This document shows positions 11,559-21,384 of a stretch of 64,000 nt of DNA, piece after piece; position 1 is the stretch's first letter, and the number at the start of each line of letters is the position of its first letter. The position numbers and the translations under genes were made by a program. Source of the stretch: Closterium sp. NIES-65 (Eukaryota; Streptophyta; Zygnematophyceae; Desmidiales; Closteriaceae); contig CANXME010002281.1 in assembly GCA_948144175.1 (NCBI GenBank), forward strand, positions 103,501 to 167,500, read 5' to 3'. The notes under the pieces are model-generated. The model was not told where the DNA came from, did no database searches, and saw only the letters and a list, made by a program, of their open reading frames with translations.

Positions 11559-14500
11559 TCAAGAGGAGAGCAAGTGAGGCAAGACAGGCACAAGACCCAA
11601 CTGCGTGCAACAACGCTGATGATCACAAGGCGCAAGTGCCTTGGTGAAGACATCAGCAGTGTTGGCCTCAGAGGCCACGTACGCAAGTCGCAACTGTCCA
11701 CGCTGCTGTAGCTCACGAGCAAGAAAGTAGCGGAGAGCAATGTGCTTCGTTCTGTGCTCCAGTCTCTGCTCTCGACACAAGGCCAGCATGGCCTTGTTGT
11801 CTACGTACAGGACTGGAGGAGAACGAGGCTGCTCTCCAAGGTCGGTCAACAGGTAGGTGAGCCAGCGTAACTCCTGTGCAGCCATAGCCCCGGCGTAGAT
11901 CTCAGCCTCACAACTGGAGCCGAGAACAGAAGACGAACGGGTAGCCCGCCACGAAACAGAGCCGGAACCAAGGCTGAAGGTGTAACCCTGTGACGACCGC
12001 TGCGTAGCCTGGTCGTCAGCCCAAGAAGCGTCCGCGTGCCCAGTGAGGACCACTGGACTGCGCCCTCCAAGCACTAGCCCCATGCCCGACGAACTGCACA
12101 AGTAGCGCAACACCCTCTTCGCTGCAGCCATGTGCTCTGGTCGGTGTCTCCCAGGAGCAACATAGCGTGCGAGAATGCTAAGAGGGTATGCAAGGTCAGG
12201 TCGTGTGCAGGTCATCAGGTACATGAGGCAGCCAACAAGCTCTGCATACGGGCCACTCGACTCTACGGACTCATCCGAAGGCAGAGCTGAGAGCGAGTGG
12301 CGAGTAGGCAGAGGAGTGGCCTGAGGCGAGGAGTACGTGAAGCCGAAGCGCTGAAGGACCTGCTGCACCATGTGTGACTGAGTCAGGGTAATGGTGCGGC
12401 GTGCTCTGTCCCGGGTGATCTGCAAGCCAAGATAGCTGCGCAGTTCACCCAGGTCAGTGCACGTGTGTCTCTTCTGCAGCTCGGACTTCACGTAGGCGAG
12501 TCCAGCAGTGTCAGCTGTGGCAAAGACCAAGTCGTCGACGTACACGAGGATGTAGAACGGCGGCAGAGAGGTGTCGGTGCGCAGAAACAGCGACGGGTCG
12601 GCAGTAGAAGGAGCAAACCCAAGTGCCGCGAGCGTAGTCCTCAGTGTGTCGTGCCACTCACGTGGCGCCTGGCGGAGACCGTAGACTGGACGCCGGAGAC
12701 TCCACTGGGTACCAGGAGGGAAAGACCCAGTGAAGCCAGGTGGGCGACGCAGCCAGATCTCCTCGTGCAGGCTGCCCTGCAAGAAAGCTGTGCTGAAGTC
12801 GAGAGAGTGCAGCTCGTAGTCACGGTGAGCAGCAACGTGCAGCAGGACCCGAAGAGTGGTCATCTTCGGGGTGGGGGAGAAGGTCTGAAAGTAGTCAACC
12901 CCCTGCCGCTGACTGAAGCCACGAGCCACGTAACGCGCCTTGAAGACAGGCGGAGAACCCGGCGGCCGCTTCACCCTGAAAATCCACATGCCACTGACGA
13001 TGTTCGCCCCAGGGGGGGGAACAGCGTCAACGTAGGTGCCTGTGGACTTCCAGGAAGCCATCTCTGCATCCATAGCTGCCTGCCACTGAGAGGAGTAGGG
13101 ACCCTCTATCGCCTCCGCGTAAGAGCGCGGAGTCGGGATGTCTGGTGCATCCGGGTCTCCCTCAGGGGCTAGCAGTACAGACGCGAGACGAGGTGAAGCG
13201 GCGGCTAGACACTGGAACTCCTCCTGCCTGTCCTCAAGGACGTCCGTGCCAAGGGCACACTCACCCCCGACGGACGGAGGACAGGCGGACTCAGACTCAG
13301 TGACAAGACGGGCAGCGTAGTCTAGACGACAGCGCGCAGCAAAGTCGACAAGCTCAGTGACAAGGGCAGACGCAGCAGACGACTCGAAGGAAGGGTCAGT
13401 GACAGCTGTAGCAAGGAGACGCGTGACAGTAGGACTGGCAGCACGAAGAGAGTCCGACTCCGGGTCGGCAAGAGCAGGAAGAGAGGAAGCAGGAGGAGAA
13501 GGCAAAGGGGCACGCAGAGGAGCAGTGGACGGACGTAGTGACATCCGGTGCATGCCAGGAACAGGAGGAGGACGCTGACGCGACCCGCGACCACTAGCGC
13601 GCTCAGTACGAACAGGCGACACAGGACGAGACGCAGGCTCACGACGCTCAGTAAGACCTCCAGTCGGACCAGTGTAGGGAGACGGAGCAGGCAAAGGGGA
13701 GGCAGGCTGTAGCTGTGGCTGTGACCGGACAGGCTGCGGACCCTCTAAGGGAGGAGGAGGAGGAGGCGGAAGACCAAGAACCTGCTGCAGGAGCGGAACG
13801 AAGTAAGGTCGGGGCCGCGCGGCGACACCAGAAACAGCAGGAACAGTACCAGCAGCCCCGGCAGGAGTACCCACTCCAGCAGCACCTCCAGCAGCACCAC
13901 CAGAAGCTCCAGAACCTCCAGCAGCAGCACCAGGAGCACTGTCAGTCGAACCGCCAACGGCAGGCTCAGCGCCAACACCCTCAGTAGCACCAGCTCCAGG
14001 AGAACTCTCAGACCCAGCAGCTCCAGCACCCACAGTACGAGCACCGGCGGGACGCGAGGCAGCAGTACCCTCTGCAGCCGAAGAACCACCAGCACCAGCA
14101 GCACACCTCCAGCGCCTAGCAAACCACTCACGCAGCTCCTGCGGGGAGAGTGGCTCCCGGCGAGACGAAGCACCCCCAGGCACAGCACCCCCAGGCTCAG
14201 CACCCCCAGGCACAGCACCCCCAGGCTCGGCACCTCCAGGCTCAGCACCCCCAGACGCAGCACCCCCAGGCTCAGCACCCCTAGGCACAGCACCCCAAGG
14301 CTCAGCACCCCCAGGCTCAGCACCCCCAGGCTCAGCACCCCCAGGCTCAGCACCCCCAGGCTCAGCACCCCCAGGCTCAGCACCCCCAGGCTCAGCACCC
14401 CCAGGCTCAGCACCCCCAGACTCCGCACCCCCAGGCTCAGCTCCCGCAGCAGCACCAGAGTCACCAGTGACCTCGACAGGCTCGACCGCGTCTACCTGGG

Positions 14501-17500
14501 ACACACCTGAAGGGGCAGGACCCTGAGGGGGGAGGGGGACTACCGGGGGGGGGCCTGGTACCAGGAAGAGCGGGGGTGGGGGGAGGGACGGAGTGCGGTA
14601 GGGGAAGAGGCGGTAGTAGGGTACCGACTCGTCGAACGTGACGTCCTGGGAGGACAGAACACGTCGAGAGGTGGGGTGGTAAAACTGCCACCCAGGGGCG
14701 TCGGGGGGGAACCCCAGGAAGACGCAGGGAGAAGCACGAGGGGACAGCTTGTCCGCAGACAGGTCGCGAACAAACGTCCGAGATCCCCAGACCCGGAACG
14801 CCGACGCATCGCCAACCTTCCCCGTCCACAGCAGGGCTGGGGAGGTCTCCGGTCGAGAGACCCTGGGGTGGAGGTTGATCTGGTGCGCAGCGTACCTGAC
14901 CGCAAACGGCCACAGAAAATGGGGAGCAGCCGCATGCATCATGGACGTACGAGCGACGTCCATGACCATGCCAATGCGGCGCTCAGCAATCCCATTCTGC
15001 TGTGGTGAGTCCGGAAGCGTGAAGGTCTGACGGATGCCTCGTGCACGACAGTAGGCACTCAGGAGGCCAGAGGAGAACTCTCCGCCTCTGTCCGAGTGCA
15101 GACGCAAAACAGGGAAGTCAGAGCCAAAGCTCCTCCGAAGCTGGAGACGAGCTGCGCGGATCCAGTCGATCAACACCGCAGTGACCTCACCCTTGCTGCG
15201 CAAGGGGAAGACTGTGGTGTAACGCGAGTAGTCGTCAACCACCAGCAGGAAGTAGCGCTCCTGACCCTGTCCACGGACGCGGGCTGGGCCCCACACGTCC
15301 ATGTGAAGCGTCTGCAACGGGGCCTCTGTCGGAGGAAACTGGGAGGAGTGAGGGGCAGCACGCTGGCGCCCCTCGACACAGGGGACACAGGTAGGGCCAG
15401 GGCCCGGAGGAAGGGGAGGGAGAGACCGGGGAAGACCAGACACAAGGACTCGCGAGGCCATGCCTCTGAGCCGAAGCAGAGAGGGGTGGCCAAGGCGGTG
15501 GTGCCAGAGGAGGGTCTCGTGAGACAGACGACGACACGAGCAAGGGGCAGACTCAGGACCAGACCTGGACGCTGCAGCAAACACCTGACCAGACGAAGGG
15601 ACCCTACCAGACTCAGCACCTGGAGGAGAAGCAGTGGTCAGTGTGTACAGGCTCGACCCTGGCCGACGTGTAAACGTAGCCAGGTGGCGACCTGTATCCG
15701 CCTCCGTGCAGTGGGTCACCCGCTGACGAGCAGGGGTGAACTGGTGGACACCCGCATCCTGGAGGTCAGCACCACTCACCAAGTTCGTCGAGAACGAGGG
15801 GAGGTAGAGACCAGTCAGGGTGCCAGAGGGGGCCGCCGGACACGGGAGGACAGTGGAGAAGCGAGACAGGACAGGCCCCCCAGAGGGGTCAGCCAGGGAC
15901 ACCGCAACCGGCCGACTCAGCGGCGTGAGAGTGGTGCGGTCCCTAAAGAAGGAGCGAGACGCTCCAGAGTCAAGGGTGAAGGTGTGAGAGGCCGAAGCCG
16001 ACACAGTACCTGAGAGGGCAGACTCACCAGCACCTGAGAGCACAGACGCACTGGCACCTAGAGCAGCAGCCTCACTAGTACCTGACGCGGCAGTACCAAT
16101 GCCCGGGTCGGGCGGGAAACACCGGTAACAGTCATCCTCATCACTACCAGTCACAGCATACATAGCAGAGAGAATAGCATCAAAATCAAGATCATAAATA
16201 GCTACACCAGCCCTAGACAGCTCTCCCCAGCGGGGGATCTCAGCGGCCTCCGGAAACTGCTGACGCCAGGCGTCGGTCAGGCGGCCAAAGCAGCGGCGGG
16301 CTGTGTGGGCGCCTCCACACCTCTCCCCTGCACGGTCATCTGTGCGAAGAACGTAGGGGCAGGGACCAAGCGCACCACCACGCTGACGCTGCAAGTACCA
16401 CTCACGGAGCTGCTGAGGGCCGGGGACGGTGCGAGAGCGCTGCTGCTGCTGTGGCTGCTGCTGCGGCTGCTGCTGCTGCTGCTGCTGGCGCTGACCACCC
16501 CCAGAGCTGCTCCGCTGGGACGAGCCACTCCGACCCCCGCCTCCACCGCCACCCCCGCCTCCACCGCCACCCCCGTCTCCACCGCCACCTCCCCCACCAG
16601 GACCGTCGCTCCCACCGCTCCCACCGCCTCCTCCGCTACCACCTCCGCCGCCACCTCCGCCTCCACAGCCGCCACCAGTACCTCCACTCCCGCCACCACC
16701 CCCACCGCCACCCCCACTCCCCCCGCCACCCCCACCGCCTCCTCCACCGCCCCCTCTAGCTCCACCCGCTCCCTTGCCCCCTTTGCTCTTGCCAGAGCGG
16801 CGTCTGCCGCTGGGGGCAGACGCCGCGCCGACCGACTCAAAACCAGTGAGGTCGGCCGCAGCGGCAGAGGCGACAGAGGGCAGCAGGGGGGAAGGACCAC
16901 ACCCCTCAAAGATGGGGGTGCGAGGGTCACCCCGAGAGGCCCCTACAGCGACAATACTCTTCTCAGCCGCTAGCAGGGACTCCTCAAGGAGGTCGACAGT
17001 GAGAGTGGTGGGACAGACAGAGAGAAACTGGTCCCTAACGACACGAAGGGACTCAGGGAGACGGGTGACGAGAAAGTAGAGGGTGATGTACATGGGAGGA
17101 GGGTTCGCAGCGCGGAACTCAGCAGGAAGGGCAGCGCGGTAGCGGGTGTCACTAGCACGGAGGTGGGTAACGAGGTCAGCGACAGTGGGAAAGGAAGCGA
17201 GGTCAGGGAAGAGAAACGGTAGCATGAGGCGGCTAAGGGTAGCGGAGGAAGGGGAGGAGTAGCGTGCAACTACAGCGTCGTACAAGGCCTGAGCGGACTT
17301 GTACTGACTAAAGTGGGCACGCTCAGAGGAAGGGAGGTGGCGACGCACAGCAAGACGTGCAGCAGCATCGCGGGTCGCCCACTTGGAGCGAACGGCAGAG
17401 TCAGCATCAGCAGGTGGGGCAGGAACAGCGCCAGAGACAAAGTCAAAAAGAGAGACCTCATCTATCGCATCACACAGTAAGTACAGCTGCAGGTCTTCAA

Positions 17501-17564
17501 TCCAGACGGCAAAGTCAATGGCCCTTCCCTCAGCGTCAAAAGTAAGAACATTGGGGGTGGCCAT
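11559..17564 (-). CDS. C2 copia polyprotein (Gag-PR-IN-RT-RNase H), 2001 aa
   Basis: This single ORF encodes a complete copia polyprotein. I chose the ATG at 17564 (MATPNVLTFDA) because C1 starts at the matching place; the frame is open seven codons further up. In order it has: Gag (UBN2-like, about residues 1-250); a Gly-rich basic stretch to about 355; a Gln-rich patch with QQLREWY; a Cys/His box of form C-x12-C-x3-H-x4-C (CPYV...CGGAHTARRC) in place of a normal CCHC knuckle; protease with LDSGASRSFF; an HHCC zinc motif and integrase with MDVWGP, HSDRGGEF and SPQQNGIAERR; an acidic AEPGG pentapeptide repeat; RT with YVDD; and RNase H with ADASWADD, EAEIYAG and DVFTKAL. It ends with TGA. About 2000 residues is long for copia, mostly because of the repeat linkers. 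No break is visible. Confidence 0.95.
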   Translation of the reverse strand: MATPNVLTFDAEGRAIDFAVWIEDLQLYLLCDAIDEVSLFDFVSGAVPAPPADADSAVRSKWATRDAAARLAVRRHLPSSERAHFSQYKSAQALYDAVVARYSSPSSATLSRLMLPFLFPDLASFPTVADLVTHLRASDTRYRAALPAEFRAANPPPMYITLYFLVTRLPESLRVVRDQFLSVCPTTLTVDLLEESLLAAEKSIVAVGASRGDPRTPIFEGCGPSPLLPSVASAAAADLTGFESVGAASAPSGRRRSGKSKGGKGAGGARGGGGGGGGGGGGSGGGGGGGGGSGGTGGGCGGGGGGGGGSGGGGGSGGSDGPGGGGGGGDGGGGGGGGGGGGGGRSGSSQRSSSGGGQRQQQQQQQPQQQPQQQQRSRTVPGPQQLREWYLQRQRGGALGPCPYVLRTDDRAGERCGGAHTARRCFGRLTDAWRQQFPEAAEIPRWGELSRAGVAIYDLDFDAILSAMYAVTGSDEDDCYRCFPPDPGIGTAASGTSEAAALGASASVLSGAGESALSGTVSASASHTFTLDSGASRSFFRDRTTLTPLSRPVAVSLADPSGGPVLSRFSTVLPCPAAPSGTLTGLYLPSFSTNLVSGADLQDAGVHQFTPARQRVTHCTEADTGRHLATFTRRPGSSLYTLTTASPPGAESGRVPSSGQVFAAASRSGPESAPCSCRRLSHETLLWHHRLGHPSLLRLRGMASRVLVSGLPRSLPPLPPGPGPTCVPCVEGRQRAAPHSSQFPPTEAPLQTLHMDVWGPARVRGQGQERYFLLVVDDYSRYTTVFPLRSKGEVTAVLIDWIRAARLQLRRSFGSDFPVLRLHSDRGGEFSSGLLSAYCRARGIRQTFTLPDSPQQNGIAERRIGMVMDVARTSMMHAAAPHFLWPFAVRYAAHQINLHPRVSRPETSPALLWTGKVGDASAFRVWGSRTFVRDLSADKLSPRASPCVFLGFPPDAPGWQFYHPTSRRVLSSQDVTFDESVPYYRLFPYRTPSLPPPPLFLVPGPPPVVPLPPQGPAPSGVSQVDAVEPVEVTGDSGAAAGAEPGGAESGGAEPGGAEPGGAEPGGAEPGGAEPGGAEPGGAEPGGAEPWGAVPRGAEPGGAASGGAEPGGAEPGGAVPGGAEPGGAVPGGASSRREPLSPQELREWFARRWRCAAGAGGSSAAEGTAASRPAGARTVGAGAAGSESSPGAGATEGVGAEPAVGGSTDSAPGAAAGGSGASGGAAGGAAGVGTPAGAAGTVPAVSGVAARPRPYFVPLLQQVLGLPPPPPPPLEGPQPVRSQPQLQPASPLPAPSPYTGPTGGLTERREPASRPVSPVRTERASGRGSRQRPPPVPGMHRMSLRPSTAPLRAPLPSPPASSLPALADPESDSLRAASPTVTRLLATAVTDPSFESSAASALVTELVDFAARCRLDYAARLVTESESACPPSVGGECALGTDVLEDRQEEFQCLAAASPRLASVLLAPEGDPDAPDIPTPRSYAEAIEGPYSSQWQAAMDAEMASWKSTGTYVDAVPPPGANIVSGMWIFRVKRPPGSPPVFKARYVARGFSQRQGVDYFQTFSPTPKMTTLRVLLHVAAHRDYELHSLDFSTAFLQGSLHEEIWLRRPPGFTGSFPPGTQWSLRRPVYGLRQAPREWHDTLRTTLAALGFAPSTADPSLFLRTDTSLPPFYILVYVDDLVFATADTAGLAYVKSELQKRHTCTDLGELRSYLGLQITRDRARRTITLTQSHMVQQVLQRFGFTYSSPQATPLPTRHSLSALPSDESVESSGPYAELVGCLMYLMTCTRPDLAYPLSILARYVAPGRHRPEHMAAAKRVLRYLCSSSGMGLVLGGRSPVVLTGHADASWADDQATQRSSQGYTFSLGSGSVSWRATRSSSVLGSSCEAEIYAGAMAAQELRWLTYLLTDLGEQPRSPPVLYVDNKAMLALCREQRLEHRTKHIALRYFLARELQQRGQLRLAYVASEANTADVFTKALAPCDHQRCCTQLGLVPVLPHLLSS
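14166..14455 (-). repeat. 15-bp in-frame minisatellite (AEPGG repeats) in C2
   Basis: About 18-19 units of GGTGCTGAGCCTGGG-type sequence (minus strand) encode Ala-Glu-Pro-Gly-Gly pentapeptides between integrase and RT. Variants are AESGG, AVPGG and ASGG. C0 (about 361-560) and C3 (about 45170-45360) carry the same repeat with different unit numbers, so copy number is unstable in the family. The protein linker is probably flexible and tolerant of length change. Confidence 0.88.
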
Positions 17565-17585
17565 GGCAGCAGCTGGAAGTCTCAC

Positions 17586-18454
17586 CGGGCTGGGAGAGTC
17601 GGGTAGGTCAGCAGCAGAAGAACACAGCTCAGGAACAGCAGCACGGCGGCTCGGGCGGCTCGGGCGGCTCGGGCGGCTCGGGCGGTTCGGGCGGCTCGGG
17701 CGGCGGCTCGGTCGCAGCTCAGCGGCGGCTCGGGCGGCGGCGGCTCGGCGGCGGCTCGGCTGCTGCTGGGCGGCTGGGCGGCGGCTCGGGCGGCTCCGGC
17801 TCTGCGGCGCAGGCGGCGGCGGCTCGGCGGCGGCCCGGGCGGCGGCTCAGGCGGCGGCGGCTCGGCGGCGGCTCGGCTGCTGCTGGGCGGCTCGGCTGAT
17901 GCTGGGCGGCTCGGCGGGGCCGCGGAGCAGAGGGCGGCGGTGCCGCGTAGGAGAGGGCGGCGGGGCCGCGTAGCAGAGGGCGGCGGGGCCGCGTAGCAGA
18001 GGGCGGCGGAGCCGCGTAGCAGAGGGCGGCGGAGCCGCGATCGAGGGGCGGCGGGGCCGCGTAGCAGAGGGCGGCAGGGCCGCGTAGCAGAAGGCGGCGG
18101 GGCCGCGTAGCTGAGGGCGGCAGGGCCGCGACGTAGGGCGGCGGGCGGGCCGTCGAAGTAGGGCGGCGGGCGGGCCGGGACGTAGGGCGGCGGGGCCGCG
18201 ACGTAGGGCGGCGGGCGGGCCGTCGAAGTAGGGCGGCGGGCGGGCCGGGACGTAGGGCGGCGGGGCCGCGACGTAGGGCGGCGGGCAGGCCGCGACTTAG
18301 GGCGGCGAGGCCGCGCGATAGGGCGGCGGGGCCGCAAGGTAGGGCGGCTCGACAGGCCGCTAGGGAGGGCGACACGACGGGTCGCTAAACAAAAGGACGC
18401 GCGCCTCGGGGCGCGCTTTGGTGGGCCCAAGAAACAGTCCCTAGTAGGGGACCT
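17586..18454 (-). repeat. GC-rich leader arrays of C2
   Basis: The leader between primer site and gag is nearly all tandem repeat. Repeats of GGCGGCTCGG lie at about 17643-17900. Units containing GCGGGGCCGCGTAGCAGAGG lie at about 17940-18120. Units of GACGTAGGGCGGCGGGCGGG type lie at about 18125-18300. Unit lengths are largely multiples of three, and one frame stays open for 325 codons from the LTR to 17582, encoding RPTSRPRRP-like repeats. A role in packaging, translation control or as a leader peptide is possible, but nothing here proves it. Confidence 0.8.
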
Positions 18455-18466
18455 GCTCTGATTCCA

Positions 18467-18598
18467 TGTGAAAGAGAGAACGTGAATGGAATGACTATGA
18501 AAGAAGTGAGTACAAATAGGAAACCCTAATTGGGTTGTACCCCCTATGGGATACCCCACTATAGCCTACACAATAGTATAAGCTATATAGTTCTGACA
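18467..18598 (-). repeat. 5' LTR of C2 and primer-binding site
   Basis: It is identical to the copy at 11216-11347. On the minus strand it is followed by TGGAATCAGAGC (18455-18466), one base from the initiator tRNA-Met site TGGTATCAGAGC. A 325-codon leader ORF starts inside the LTR (18559) and ends at 17582, touching the polyprotein start. Confidence 0.95.
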
Positions 18599-20000
18599 GA
18601 AGCGGCCACCGGGATCTCCCCCGGTCTTCAAGGCGCGCTACGTGGCTAGAGGTTTCAGTCAGCGCGAGGGAGTTGACTTCTTTCAGACCTTCGCACCTAC
18701 CCCGAAGATGACCACTCTTCGGGTGTTACTACACGTAGCAGCACAGAGAGACTACGAGTTACACTCTCTTGACTTCTCCACTGCTTTCCTTCAGGGCAGT
18801 CTACACGAGGAGGTCTGGTTGCGTCGTCCCTCGGCCTTCACTGGCACTTTCCCTCCTGGGACCCAGTGGAGGCTGAGGCGACCTGTTTACGGTCTTCGCC
18901 AGGCCCCTCGTGAGTGGCACGACACTCTGCGTTCTACCCTCTCTGACCTTGGGTTCCAGCCGTCTTCTGCCGACCCGTCGCTGTTCGTTCGTCGTGGCTC
19001 CACACCGTTCGTTGTTCTGGTCTACGTCGACGACCTCGTTTTCGCCACTTCGGACAGGGTTGCTTTGGTAGACGTGAAGTCCGAACTGCAGAAGAGACAC
19101 ACGTGCACTGATCTTGGTGAGCTGCGCCACTACCTTGGCCTGCAGATCACCAGGGACAGAGCCGCTCGCACCATTACACTCTCACAGTCACACATGGTGC
19201 AGCAGGTCCTTCAGCGGTTCGGGCTTCAGCACTCCACCGTACAGCGCACACCTCTAGCTGTTGACCACAGACTCACTGGTCCCTTTCCTGACGAGCCGTT
19301 TGAGCCTAGTGGTCCCTACGCAGAGCTTGTGGGTTGCCTCATGTACCTGATGACTTGTACTCGCCCGGACCTCGCCTTCCCTCTCAGCATCCTTGCGCGC
19401 TTTGTTGCGCCAGGGAGACACCGTCCTGTTCACTGGACGGCAGTTGTGAGGGTGGCAAAGTACCTAGCGACTACATCAGGCGTGGGGCTAGTTCTTGGAG
19501 GGCAGCAGTCTGTCGTACTCACTGGTCACTGTGACTCCTCTTACGCTGACGACGCTGAGACTCACAGGTCTACTCAGGGGTACTGTTTTAGTCTGGGTTC
19601 TGGAGCTGTTTCCTGGCGTTCCACGCGCTCCTCTTCTGTCTCGACCTCTACAGCTGAGGCTGAGATTTACGCTGGTGCCATGGCGGCACAGGAGTTGCGG
19701 TGGTTGACCTTCTTGCTCGCCGACCTTGGTGAGCGGCCGAGCTCTGCACCGACCTTATTTACTGACAACAAGGCGTCGATCCTCCTCTGTCGTGAGCCGC
19801 GACTGGAGAGCAGAGTGAAGCACATTCACGTCAGGTACTTTCTTCTGCGAGAGTTGCAGAGGCGTGGACAGGCTCGCTTCGAGTTTGTAGAGTCCGAGGC
19901 CAACACTGCAGACATCTTCACCAAGGCGCTTCCGCCTTGTGACCACCAGAGGTGTTGTGTGCAGTTAGGCCTTGTTGACACAGGTTCTAGTCATGCGTAG
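18599..20000 (+). pseudogene. C1 RT and RNase H, downstream of the C2 insertion
   Basis: After the second GAAGC duplication the C1 frame resumes with RPPGSPPVFKARYVARGF and stays open to TAG at 19998-20000. RT carries QREGVDFFQTFAPTPK, YGLRQAPREWHD and the catalytic YVDD (about 19022-19033). RNase H has LTGHCDSSYADD, TAEAEIYAGAM, LFTDNKASI and ANTADIFTKAL. All active-site residues that I can place are intact, so this half was functional until C2 split it. It contains no internal stop, unlike the upstream half with its three TAGs. It cannot be translated with the upstream part because of the 7.4-kb insertion. Confidence 0.93.
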
Positions 20001-20207
20001 ACTTGAGTTTATTGCCTGCTTCGTCTGTACACTTACTATATATACTTGTGATCTCTTGGACTGGCCTTGTGGCCACTGTTGCTTGTGCTCAGAGTGTGTG
20101 GTGACGTTGTGATCCACCCTGAGCTTTGTTTTCTTTTGGACTGGTCTTGTGACCGTACTCTTTTTTTTTGTTTTTGCTAGACACCCCTCACTTAGGCTAT
20201 GGGGGTG

Positions 20208-20317
20208 TGTCAAATGTTGTAGCCTGTAGTGAGGTTTGTCTTAGGGGGTACAGAAGTTAGGGTTTGTTATATGTACCCCAACCAACATCAATGGAAGCCC
20301 CATTCCTCATTCTGACA
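20208..20317 (+). repeat. 3' LTR of C1 and purine tract
   Basis: It differs from the 5' LTR by one base (GGGGG where the 5' copy has GGGAG). The purine tract GGCTATGGGGGTG lies just upstream (20195-20207), as in the other copia elements here. It is followed by the CTACT target duplication. Confidence 0.95.
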
Positions 20318-20381
20318 CTACTACGGTGTACATTGTCAGCAGAACCAACACTGCAAGTATGGTACCCGTATGGCCCCGGAT

Positions 20382-20679
20382 CAGGGTCCTTGCTAGGATT
20401 TGAACCCCCCTGATGCATCAGACGGGCCCTTCGGGCCGTCTGATGCGTCAGATATTTTGCTTTTTGCGCGTCTGATGAATCAGAAATTCTCATTATTCTA
20501 TGTTTCAGTTCCAGAATAAACAAGAAATGTGTTTCTGATGGATCAGATGAAAACAAAAAACCATTTCTGATCAATCAGATGGAGTAAAAAGCCAATTCCT
20601 GGAAAATCAGATTGACAGAAAAAAAACCTGTCTGGAAACTCAGAAAAACATACAAAAATGTCTGATAGCGAGGACCCTG
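20382..20679. mobile_element. Non-autonomous hAT element (298 bp)
   Basis: Its ends are inverted repeats starting CAGGGTCCTTGCTA on the left and CAGGGTCCTCGCTA on the complement of the right. It is flanked by the exact 8-bp duplication CCCCGGAT (20374-20381 and 20680-20687), the hAT size. It encodes nothing. Inside are several palindromes of form TCTGATnnATCAGA and half sites, which recur in the hAT element at 49500-50573 and are probably transposase-binding sites. Confidence 0.9.
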
Positions 20680-20687
20680 CCCCGGAT

Positions 20688-21384
20688 ATAAGCTTATGCC
20701 TATTATAATCGCATGCCCTTGTATCTGGAGCAATGCACTTATGGCCGATCCTCATTTATAAGCGCACCCCCTGTAAAACCATGACTTTTTATAAGCGCAT
20801 ATATAATTATATTTTTTTTTATCCTGATAAACACAGTAACGGAATCCAGTTTTGCAGCGAGTCACATCCATTTTCACATTGTTTGACTCTCTCGAGGGTC
20901 TCACTGGCTTCGAGTCCAGTCAGGATGAGCTGGCACACCTGCAAAGTGACGGGCCAAGGCTCTTTTCGCCGGCAGAGCATCGCCCTCACGCGATTCTGAC
21001 TTGTGACCCTCTCACAATGCGTTTCGATTGAGATCGCAAGACTGAGATGTACAATTTGGCGCGTGTAAAATATATTTCTGTAACTGTCATTATATAAGCG
21101 CATGCGCTTAATTATAAGCGCTCCCCCTAAAAAAAACATGTTTTTATCATAAGCACAGGTGCGCTTTTATCCAGGGTGATACGGTACAAGTGATTCATCC
21201 ATTGAGTTTCCCAATGAACTGAACAAGGGAAGGGCAGTCAATCAACTTGAGGCATTTCACAACCACAGCAATATCTGGGAGAATATCACAGAGCGATGAC
21301 GGAAATGATGATGGGCCACAAGGAGTAGCGAAAATCTACAGTTTCATTCTACACTCTACTCCCTGTCATATGACTCATGTCATG
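20688..21384. other. AT-rich intergenic DNA with a repeated TTATAAGCGC block
   Basis: No gene is seen. A block of about 45 bp containing TTATAAGCGCACCCCCT occurs near 20755-20801 and again, diverged, near 21105-21165, in the same orientation. This looks like the remains of a small transposon with terminal direct repeats. The rest, up to the PP2A gene stop at 21385, shows no clear feature. Confidence 0.45.

Larger units (their letters stand above)
11216..18598 (-). mobile_element. Near-intact Ty1/copia element C2, nested in C1
   Basis: The two 132-bp LTRs are identical base for base, and the insertion is flanked by an exact GAAGC duplication (11211-11215 and 18599-18603) inside the C1 RT domain. 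The 7383-bp element has a primer site, a long GC-rich leader, one uninterrupted polyprotein ORF and a purine tract. Identical LTRs together with an open ORF mean very recent insertion, and the element is probably still competent. It is the best reference for reading the decayed relatives C0 and C3. Confidence 0.97.
5822..20317 (+). mobile_element. Ty1/copia element C1, interrupted by C2
   Basis: The 110-bp LTRs at 5822-5931 and 20208-20317 differ at one base. The element is flanked by the exact 5-bp target duplication CTACT (5817-5821 and 20318-20322). Without C2 and its 5-bp duplication it would be about 7.1 kb. The order is LTR, primer site, GC-rich leader, gag, protease, integrase, RT, RNase H, purine tract, LTR, which is the copia order. 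It carries three in-frame TAG codons, all where related elements have Gln, plus the C2 insertion in RT, so it is dead despite its young LTRs. Confidence 0.95.
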
